DNA of 64,000 nt from the NCBI RefSeq assembly GCF_030316135.1, contig NZ_CP128185.1, positions 1,984,001-2,048,000 on the forward strand. The letters run 5' to 3'. This stretch comes from Aliiglaciecola sp. LCG003. GTDB taxonomy: Bacteria; Pseudomonadota; Gammaproteobacteria; Enterobacterales; Alteromonadaceae. The notes below the pieces were generated by a model. It made no database searches, was not told where the DNA came from, and worked only from the letters and a program-made list of their open reading frames with translations. Shown here in pieces: positions 44,084-50,969 of this stretch. The translations under genes were made by a program, and so were the position numbers. The first letter of the stretch is position 1, and the number at the start of each line of letters is the position of its first letter.

Positions 44084-45448
44084 TTAAGAGAGTTGGACTG
44101 ATAAGCATTCCAAACGTTTTTGCGTGATCCTTAGGCGAATGCCAAGCATGACTGCTGCACTGGTCAAACCGAAGATAAACCCCATCCAGAATCCTCTTGC
44201 GCCTATTGCGGGGACGATAACATCAGTCAGCGCGAGTAATACGCCGACCGGCAGGCCGATTAGCCAATATGCGATAAAGGTAATAATAAACATCGCGCCG
44301 GTATCTTTGTAGCCCCTTAAAGCCCCTGCAGAAATGGCTTGAATAGAATCAGATATTTGGAACATCGCGGCCAACATCATTAAACTCATGGCTAAATTAA
44401 CCACTTCAGGGTTGTTACTATATAGGAGTGATATTTGTTCCCGAGCCAGAATAGTGGTAGTGGCACTGATGGTTGCGATTACCAACCCTAATATAATTGC
44501 CGTTTTACTGGCTAACTTGGCCGCGGCATAATCTTTTTTACCGATGAAAAAGCCGACGCGGATTGTGGTTGCCATGCCAATGCTTAACGGAAACATAAAC
44601 ATTAATGATGAAAAGTTAAGGGCAATCTGATGGGATGCTAGAGTAAGTGGGCCGAGTGGAGAGAGCAGCAAGGCAACGACTCCAAATAAGGTCACTTCGA
44701 ATAAAATAGTCAGTGCAATCGGTAAGCCCAAGTTAAAAGTAGAGATGATTTTTGACAACTGAGGGGCGTATAACTCAGAAAACAAATGATTGTCTTTCAT
44801 CCGTTTGGATAGTGCTATATAGGTTACCGTACTCACTAACATGGCAACATAAACTAGGGCCGTAGCGACTCCGCAGCCAGCGCCACCCATGGCTGGTAGT
44901 CCAAATTCGCCGTAAATTAGCACATAATTGGCCGGGATATTAACCAACAAGCCAATTGCCATAATGATCATAGTCGGTTTGGTGTTTGATAACCCTTCAC
45001 AGTAATTTCGCAGCACTTGGTAGACTCCGAAAGCTGGGGCGGAATATAAAATATATTGCACATATTCAACGGTTACACGACGCAGTTCGGTTTCCATATC
45101 AATAAGTGAAAACCAGTAAGGTACAAATACACTGGCTAAACTAATCAACAAACAAATTGGCAGCACCAAGTAGAAGGTTTGCTGAGTTGCATCTGAGGTG
45201 AAATGGTTTTCTCCAGCCCCGTGTAACTTGGAAATAATCGGGGGCAAGGCCATTGCAAGACCTTGCACGAAACACAAGATTGGAATAGTAATACTAAATC
45301 CAATTGCGACTGCTGCCATATCAATCGCTGAAAAGCGACCGGCCATAATGGTATCTGCCACACCCATCAATGTCTGAGTTACTTGAGCCACCAGAAGTGG
45401 CCACGTTAACTTGCTCAGGTTGAGCAATTCTTGCTTAAATGTTTTCAA
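44084..45448 (-). CDS. MATE-family multidrug/Na+ antiporter (NorM-like)
   Basis: This inner-membrane exporter has 12 predicted hydrophobic helices in two bundles, 454 aa. The N-terminal part shows LLVAQVTQTLMGVADTIMAG and the repeat mark LASHQIALNFSSL in the second half. No ATG exists near the N-terminus; the best start is a TTG at 45448 that overlaps the moeA stop codon, with AGAG ahead. A frame extending to 45517 would lie inside moeA. The unusual start suggests translational coupling to moeA. Substrate unknown. Confidence 0.9.
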   Translation of the reverse strand: MKTFKQELLNLSKLTWPLLVAQVTQTLMGVADTIMAGRFSAIDMAAVAIGFSITIPILCFVQGLAMALPPIISKLHGAGENHFTSDATQQTFYLVLPICLLISLASVFVPYWFSLIDMETELRRVTVEYVQYILYSAPAFGVYQVLRNYCEGLSNTKPTMIIMAIGLLVNIPANYVLIYGEFGLPAMGGAGCGVATALVYVAMLVSTVTYIALSKRMKDNHLFSELYAPQLSKIISTFNLGLPIALTILFEVTLFGVVALLLSPLGPLTLASHQIALNFSSLMFMFPLSIGMATTIRVGFFIGKKDYAAAKLASKTAIILGLVIATISATTTILAREQISLLYSNNPEVVNLAMSLMMLAAMFQISDSIQAISAGALRGYKDTGAMFIITFIAYWLIGLPVGVLLALTDVIVPAIGARGFWMGFIFGLTSAAVMLGIRLRITQKRLECLSVQLS

Positions 45449-46674
45449 AATAACTCTATTTTTACTTCTGCGCCCTGGGGGACATTGCCTTGTTCTTGCT
45501 CTAAGAGAATATAACAATTAGCGTTTGCCACCGATGTCATAATACCTGAGCCCTGTTTACCGTTAAGTTTTACCCACAAAATACCATTATTATCTTGGTA
45601 AGCTATACCTCTTTGAAAATCGGCACGGCCAACTCGTTTATTGATTTTTTCTGCACATAACGCAACTTGTGGAATGCTTCTAGGGGGTTTACAACCCATT
45701 AAATTGTTCAATACGGGGGCAACTAGTTTTTCAAAGGTGACGTAAGATGAAACTGGATTTCCTGGTAAACCACAAAATATGGCGTCTTGGATTTTCCCAA
45801 AAGCAAAGGGTTTACCAGGTTTAATCGCCACCTTCCAAAAATTAATTTCACCAATTTGTTGCAGTACTTGTTTAACGTAATCGGCTTTGCCCACCGAAAC
45901 ACCACCACAGGTGATCACCACATCGGCATTATTGGCCGCATCTAATAGTGATTTTTTTAGGGCGTCAGGTTCATCAGCGATAATGCCATAATGTATAATG
46001 TCAACATTCAATTGTTGTAACAAGCCATGCAAAGCAAAGCGATTACTTTCATAAATTTGACCATCGTTGAGTGAGTCACCTGCTTCAACCAGTTCATCTC
46101 CGGTAGCAATGATAGCGACTTTTAATTTCGGCGTAACCTCAATCTTAGCAAGGCCTAAAGAAGCAATTAACGCTAAATGAGCAGGGGTTAACTTAGTGCC
46201 TTTTGTGATCACTTTATCGCCTTTACGAATATCTTCGCCGCGGCTACGAACGCTGTTGCCTGGTCTTACCGTGGTGTTTAGAATTATCTTTTGCGCTTCT
46301 GTGCTGACATTCTCCTGCATCACGACTGTGTTGGTTCCTGCGGGCAAAATGGCGCCTGTGGTGATCAAGACACAATGCCCAGGTTTAACTTCTGATTCAA
46401 AAGGATTCCCCGCCAACGCCTGACCTTGCACACATAACTCCGTGTCTGCAGCTAGGGTTACATCGCAAAAAAACGCATAACCATCCATCGCAGAATTGTC
46501 AGAAGGTGGAACATTTACCTCTGATACAATTGTGCTGGCCAGCACACGATTAAGGCCTTCAAGCAGATCTATAGTTTCAAAATCTGTAAGGGCTGGTGCC
46601 TGCTTTAACATTTTCGCCAATGCATGTTGTATTGGCAGTAGATCAGGAGAGTCACAATGCTCGTTCATAGACAT
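45445..46674 (-). CDS. moeA: Molybdopterin molybdenumtransferase MoeA
   Basis: MoeA inserts molybdenum into adenylylated molybdopterin. It is 409 aa with PPSDNSAMDGYAF (about 55-67), the MoCF-biosynthesis segments IATGDELVEAGDSLNDGQIYESN and ITCGGVSVGKADYVK, and IFCGLPGNPVSSYVTF. The nitrate reductase encoded downstream at 51 kb needs this cofactor. An upstream perfect inverted repeat (46731-46748) may be an operator. An alternative ATG lies two codons in. Confidence 0.95.
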   Translation of the reverse strand: MSMNEHCDSPDLLPIQHALAKMLKQAPALTDFETIDLLEGLNRVLASTIVSEVNVPPSDNSAMDGYAFFCDVTLAADTELCVQGQALAGNPFESEVKPGHCVLITTGAILPAGTNTVVMQENVSTEAQKIILNTTVRPGNSVRSRGEDIRKGDKVITKGTKLTPAHLALIASLGLAKIEVTPKLKVAIIATGDELVEAGDSLNDGQIYESNRFALHGLLQQLNVDIIHYGIIADEPDALKKSLLDAANNADVVITCGGVSVGKADYVKQVLQQIGEINFWKVAIKPGKPFAFGKIQDAIFCGLPGNPVSSYVTFEKLVAPVLNNLMGCKPPRSIPQVALCAEKINKRVGRADFQRGIAYQDNNGILWVKLNGKQGSGIMTSVANANCYILLEQEQGNVPQGAEVKIELF

Positions 46675-46730
46675 TAAATATCACTTTTTGAAAAATTTGG
46701 ATTGAAATATCAAAGGCTGTTTTAATCTAT

Positions 46731-46748
46731 ACTAGTCTGCCGACTAGT
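46731..46748. promoter_or_regulatory. Perfect inverted repeat upstream of moeA
   Basis: ACTAGTC-TGCC-GACTAGT is a perfect 7-4-7 inverted repeat, 57 bases before the moeA start codon. It looks like an operator for a dimeric regulator; I do not recognise the family. Confidence 0.4.
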
Positions 46749-46790
46749 CCCTTGAACCCATGGCTACAGAATGAAATAATCTGTTTGGAA

Positions 46791-47648
46791 TTATAGTTTT
46801 TCGATTTGGTAGCCTTTATTTTTTAACATTGCTAGCACACTGTCTTCGCCGACCAAATGCAAGGCTCCAACGAGGACAAGTTCAGTGTGTTGATTATTAA
46901 ATAATGCCTCTATTTTGGGTAGCCACTTTTGATTCCTATCGACTAATAAATCATGATACAAATTCGGATAATCAGCTTTAAAGTCGGTTATACCTATATT
47001 ATTCAAAGCTTGGGTATTTCCTGAGCGCCAAGCTGCAATCATTTTTGGCATCACTTGCTGTATTTCTTTAATATCACTTAGTGCGTATGCGATCATTTGA
47101 TCTTCTCGCCCCGCACCCATGTTGGCTAGCAATGTTAACTGCTCTTCGGGTTCTTCTAGCCAACTGTTTGATTTCCCATCAATTGTTCCTTTAGTGGCGT
47201 AGTACATGTCGACACCAGTATTACTTATACCCATTTGTTGTAGTTCTAGTAAGGTCAGGGTAATCGCAAGAAAACTGGGTTTAAACGGTAAAAAGTTATT
47301 GATTGGAAGGTTGCGACTCTCAAAGTGGGCTTCTAATTGCTTAAATGTATCAGCAGAAATCATATCTTTGATTGTTTTTCCATCAGCTAACAACATGTAG
47401 CCCATATTTTTTTGCTTGAACTCGACGGAATTCATCGTCGATATATCAGTTTCGAAGACCAGTGTATCAGCGGCGTCGTAAGCTGTTTCATATTCTTTAG
47501 GTAACGGATAATCAGATTTGCTCAGTAGGTGAATCGTGCCGCCAATGAAGACTTTATCGCCATTTTTTGACACCTTCCAAACCGATGCCGCGTGACAAGT
47601 TAGGGTTAATGTAATACCTAGACTCGCCAGCAATATCTTATTAAACAT
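46791..47648 (-). CDS. TraB/GumN-family protein
   Basis: This 285-aa secreted protein has a signal peptide (MFNKILLASLGITLTLTCHA). The fold core resembles TraB/GumN proteins: FIGGTIHLLSKSDYPLP (about 35-51), a C-terminal LVLVGALHLVGEDSVL and the acidic segment LVFETDIS. The family is thought to be metal-dependent proteases related to TIKI, but its role in bacteria is not established. AAGGA lies nine bases before the ATG at 47648, so I prefer it over the ATG two codons upstream. Confidence 0.9.
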   Translation of the reverse strand: MFNKILLASLGITLTLTCHAASVWKVSKNGDKVFIGGTIHLLSKSDYPLPKEYETAYDAADTLVFETDISTMNSVEFKQKNMGYMLLADGKTIKDMISADTFKQLEAHFESRNLPINNFLPFKPSFLAITLTLLELQQMGISNTGVDMYYATKGTIDGKSNSWLEEPEEQLTLLANMGAGREDQMIAYALSDIKEIQQVMPKMIAAWRSGNTQALNNIGITDFKADYPNLYHDLLVDRNQKWLPKIEALFNNQHTELVLVGALHLVGEDSVLAMLKNKGYQIEKL

Positions 47649-47769
47649 ACACATTCTTCCTTATTATTTGCCAAATGATTTTATCTGCTAACAATGTGTG
47701 TTGCGATTGTATTATGCTTTGAATTAAGGCACCACTGAAGTCTGTTTTTTTGCGCCATTTTAGCTATTT

Positions 47770-47786
47770 CGCACTCTTGTGGTGCG
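47770..47786. promoter_or_regulatory. Candidate NtrC binding site upstream of nirB
   Basis: CGCACTCTTGTGGTGCG aligns with the NtrC consensus TGCACYAnnnTRGTGCA with the core GCACY and RGTGC arms intact and three outer mismatches. It is about 260 bases before nirB and 63 bases ahead of a sigma-54-like element. Confidence 0.55.
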
Positions 47787-47848
47787 AGTAAGTCAAGGGG
47801 CACGTTATACCATATTTGTAAGACACTGTTTTTATTGCTTATTTAATA

Positions 47849-47864
47849 TGGCATTAATATTGGA
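47849..47864 (+). promoter_or_regulatory. Weak sigma-54-like promoter element
   Basis: TGGCATTAATATTGGA fits the spacing of TGGCACnnnnnTTGCA, but the usually invariant GC of the -12 box is GG. It is placed correctly between the NtrC-like site and the leader hairpins. Treat as tentative. Confidence 0.3.
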
Positions 47865-47907
47865 TACCTTCTTGTAGATAGACAAATACATAACAATTGA
47901 AATGGTT

Positions 47908-47924
47908 GGTGCGCTAAAAGCACC
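47908..47924 (+). other. Leader hairpin 1 (possible ANTAR P1)
   Basis: GGTGC and GCACC form a 5-bp stem with a 7-base loop (GCTAAAA). It stands where the first ANTAR hairpin would be expected, but the loop is not the canonical hexanucleotide. Confidence 0.35.
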
Positions 47925-47947
47925 GGCTGCTTACATAGGTTAGTAAC

Positions 47948-47968
47948 TGCGAGGCAACGAAGCCTGCA
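47948..47968 (+). promoter_or_regulatory. ANTAR-type antiterminator hairpin (P2) in the nirB leader
   Basis: The stem is TGC-bulged G-AGGC with GCCT-GCA, closing the hexaloop AACGAA. Loop position 1 is A and position 4 is G, the two bases known to be required by ANTAR proteins such as NasR and NasT. Its 3' strand shares six bases with the 5' strand of the following terminator, so the two structures exclude each other. Confidence 0.65.
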
Positions 47969-48003
47969 AATGAATTTATAGATTCATTTGCAGGTTTTTT
48001 TTT
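47963..48003 (+). terminator. Leader terminator (attenuator) of the nitrate assimilation operon
   Basis: A perfect 13-bp stem (CCTGCAAATGAAT with ATTCATTTGCAGG), a 6-nt loop and nine T lie 27 bases before the nirB start. A strong terminator inside a leader implies regulated read-through. Confidence 0.88.
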
Positions 48004-48029
48004 GCTTCGTTTTAAATCGAGGAAAAGGC

Positions 48030-50603
48030 ATGACTAGTCAAGCTGGTAATAAAATTGTAGTCGTTGGCAATGGTATGGTTGGACATCATTTTGCTGAGCA
48101 ACTGAGAAGTATTGATGGTGAAGTGCATATTGTGGTTTTATCTGCAGAGCCAAGGCTGGCATATGATCGTGTTCACCTGTCTGAGTTTTTTAGTGGTAAA
48201 ACTGCGCAACAACTAGCATTAACTGATGAGTCGAATTATCGGAAACTGAATATAGAATTTCATCTTAATGCCAAAGTGACCCAAATTAATAAAACCAATC
48301 GTTATGTGATCACCGAGACGGGTTTGCAATTTGATTATGACAAGTTGGTGCTGGCCACCGGATCCTACCCGTTTGTACCACCGATTCCTGGCTTCGACCA
48401 AGAACATTGTTTGGTTTACCGCACTATTGAAGATTTACACGCAATTCAAAACTCGGCAGCAACGAGTAAAACTGGCGTAGTAGTTGGTGGAGGATTATTA
48501 GGTTTAGAAGCGGCCAATGCGCTACGAGAAGCAGGGTTACAAACCCATGTGGTTGAATTTGCGCCACAGTTGATGGGGGTTCAAATTGACGCTCGTGCAG
48601 GTGAGATTTTAAAGCAAAAAATTGAGTCTTTAGGAGTTGATGTCCATGTGCAAAAAGCTACACAGAATATTGTTGCAGGGCAAACACATCGTTATCGGAT
48701 GAACTTTGCCGATGGTGGTCATCTAGAAACTGACATGATCCTATTTTCTGCTGGTATCCGTCCACACGATAGCCTAGCTAAAGAGTTTGAGTTAGCTGTA
48801 GGCGAACGCGGTGGCATTGTTATCGATAACCAGTGCCAAACATCTGATCCTGATATTTATGCCATCGGTGAGTGTGCTCTGTGGAATAATTTTATTTATG
48901 GTCTTGTGGCCCCAGGTTACACCATGGCTAGAGCTGCTGCATCTCACATAACGGGTGGCGCAGATAGTTTTAATGGTGCTGATATGAGCACAAAATTAAA
49001 ACTTATGGGCGTAGATGTAGGCTCAATTGGGGATGCACACGCTAAAACAAGTGGTGCACAAACTTACGTGTATGAAAATCAGCCATTAGGCATTTACAAA
49101 AAGATAGTGGTAGAGCCGCAGAGCAAAAAATTGGTTGGAGCGGTATTAATTGGTGACAACAGCGCCTATGACACGTTACTGCAATATGCATTGAATGGCA
49201 TAGAGTTGCCTGAGTTTCCTGAGCAATTAATCTTACCTAACATTTCGTCAGCCGCGCCTACTTTAGGTAGTGATGCACTGCCAGATAACGCCACTATATG
49301 CTCATGTCACAATGTTACCAAAGGCGACATCATTGACTCTATAGATTCCGGCGTGGTTGATTTCAGTGCTATTAAAACCTGCACTAAAGCCAGCACTGGC
49401 TGTGGAGGCTGTGCAGCTTTACTTAAAAATGTGTTTGATACTGAGTTGCTTAAACGTGGTGTTGAGGTAAGTAAAGATATTTGCGAACACTTTGCTTTTT
49501 CTCGCCAAGATCTATTCAACATCATTAAAATTGAAAAAATTAAAACTTTCCAACAATTACTTACCAAGCATGGAAATGGCGGTGGTTGCGAAGTTTGTAA
49601 ACCAGCCGTTGGCTCAATATTAGCTTCGGTCTGGAACGACTTCATTCTGCAACCCGACCATATTGGTTTACAAGACACTAATGACACCTACTTGGGGAAT
49701 ATGCAAAAAGATGGCACTTACTCAATTATTCCTCGGATCGCGGGGGGAGAAATTACCCCCGCAAAGCTCATTACACTTGGGCAGGTTGCGCAAAAATATA
49801 ATTTGTATACCAAGATAACCGGCGGTCAACGGGTGGATTTATTCGGTGCTAGGGTCGATCAACTGCCGGCAATTTGGCAAGAGCTTATAGATGTTGGCTT
49901 TGAAACAGGGCATGCCTATGCCAAATCGTTACGCACAGTAAAATCGTGCGTTGGTAGCACTTGGTGCCGATTTGGTGTTCAGGACAGTGTTCAACAGGCG
50001 ATCGATATAGAAAACCGTTACAAAGGGCTACGAGCACCTCATAAAATCAAAATGGCAGTTTCTGGCTGTACTCGCGAATGCGCAGAAGCGCAAAGTAAAG
50101 ACGTTGGTATTATCGCCACTGACAATGGTTGGAACCTTTATGTGTGCGGCAATGGCGGCATGAAACCCCGTCATGCAGACTTGTTCGCCACAGATTTAGA
50201 TACCCCAACCTTACTCAAATACATCGACAGATTCTTAATGTTTTATATCCGCACAGCTGACCGACTGCAGCGTACATCTGTTTGGATGGATAATCTTGAG
50301 GGTGGATTGGATTATCTAAAACAAGTCGTCATAGAAGATGCTCTGGGACTTAACCAAGAACTCGAAGTGCAAATGCAACATATAGTAGACAGCTATCAAT
50401 GTGAGTGGAAAACCGCTATTGAAAGTGAGGATTCCAAGCGACGCTTTAAGCAATTTGTAAATAGCAATGGCATTGATTCGAATATTGAGTTTGTAGAAAC
50501 TCGAGATCAAATTAGACCAGCCACCTTTGCAGAAAAACGCGAACGACAACTTCAGGGTTTTCAACCCATCGAAACTCCCGTAATAGCATTGGATAAAGCA
50601 TAG
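48030..50603 (+). CDS. nirB: Assimilatory nitrite reductase (NADH), large subunit
   Basis: NirB reduces nitrite to ammonium in the cytoplasm. It has 857 aa from the ATG at 48030 with GAGGA upstream; a longer frame through the leader terminator is rejected. Domain order: FAD/NAD oxidoreductase (VVGNGMVGHHF near 10; VVGGGLLGLEAANALREAG near 148), a BFD-like [2Fe-2S] region (CSCHN near 423; CGGC near 456; a further CEVC near 517), ferredoxin-like half-domains, and the [4Fe-4S]/siroheme site (CVGSTWC near 639, CTRECA near 679). nirD follows after ten bases. Confidence 0.97.
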   Translation: MTSQAGNKIVVVGNGMVGHHFAEQLRSIDGEVHIVVLSAEPRLAYDRVHLSEFFSGKTAQQLALTDESNYRKLNIEFHLNAKVTQINKTNRYVITETGLQFDYDKLVLATGSYPFVPPIPGFDQEHCLVYRTIEDLHAIQNSAATSKTGVVVGGGLLGLEAANALREAGLQTHVVEFAPQLMGVQIDARAGEILKQKIESLGVDVHVQKATQNIVAGQTHRYRMNFADGGHLETDMILFSAGIRPHDSLAKEFELAVGERGGIVIDNQCQTSDPDIYAIGECALWNNFIYGLVAPGYTMARAAASHITGGADSFNGADMSTKLKLMGVDVGSIGDAHAKTSGAQTYVYENQPLGIYKKIVVEPQSKKLVGAVLIGDNSAYDTLLQYALNGIELPEFPEQLILPNISSAAPTLGSDALPDNATICSCHNVTKGDIIDSIDSGVVDFSAIKTCTKASTGCGGCAALLKNVFDTELLKRGVEVSKDICEHFAFSRQDLFNIIKIEKIKTFQQLLTKHGNGGGCEVCKPAVGSILASVWNDFILQPDHIGLQDTNDTYLGNMQKDGTYSIIPRIAGGEITPAKLITLGQVAQKYNLYTKITGGQRVDLFGARVDQLPAIWQELIDVGFETGHAYAKSLRTVKSCVGSTWCRFGVQDSVQQAIDIENRYKGLRAPHKIKMAVSGCTRECAEAQSKDVGIIATDNGWNLYVCGNGGMKPRHADLFATDLDTPTLLKYIDRFLMFYIRTADRLQRTSVWMDNLEGGLDYLKQVVIEDALGLNQELEVQMQHIVDSYQCEWKTAIESEDSKRRFKQFVNSNGIDSNIEFVETRDQIRPATFAEKRERQLQGFQPIETPVIALDKA

Positions 50604-50613
50604 GAGCAAGTGC

Positions 50614-50955
50614 ATGAACCAGCAGTGGAATAAAATTTGTAGTACTGATGATTTGGTTTCTAATTCAGGTGTGTGCGCTTTAATCGAAGGACGGCAAGTG
50701 GCCATTTTCCAATTAGACCAAATAGATAACAACAAGATAGTCGCAACCAGTAACTGGGATCCAATCGGTCAGGCCAATGTCATGTATAGAGGCTTATTAG
50801 GCAGCACTAAAGGCACAGATTACATTGCATCACCTTTATATAAACAGCGATACAATTTGGATAACGGTGCATGTATCGACGACCCATTACAAAGTCTCAA
50901 AATCCATCAAGTTAAAGTTGAGCAGCATGAAGTGTTCGTAAAGTTGGCTCGGTAG
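50614..50955 (+). CDS. nirD: Nitrite reductase small subunit
   Basis: This 113-aa Rieske-fold protein partners NirB. It keeps GVCALIEGRQVAIFQL near the N-terminus and the late DDPLQSLKIHQVKVEQHEVFVKL segment (in pieces), but lacks the Cys-His pairs that bind a Rieske cluster, as expected for NirD. AGGAG precedes the ATG. Confidence 0.95.
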   Translation: MNQQWNKICSTDDLVSNSGVCALIEGRQVAIFQLDQIDNNKIVATSNWDPIGQANVMYRGLLGSTKGTDYIASPLYKQRYNLDNGACIDDPLQSLKIHQVKVEQHEVFVKLAR

Positions 50956-50969
50956 TCAGGAGCGTGAAT

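Noticed and set aside
47988-48029. Upstream extension of nirB giving 14 extra residues
   Set aside because: It would begin within the terminator stem and T tract, while GAGGA before the ATG at 48030 gives a normal start.
49307-49687. Open frame of 126 codons on the minus strand inside nirB
   Set aside because: Shadow of the cysteine-rich part of NirB; no independent support.
50316-50735. Open frame of 139 codons on the minus strand across nirB and nirD
   Set aside because: Antisense to both genes, and its composition is not protein-like.
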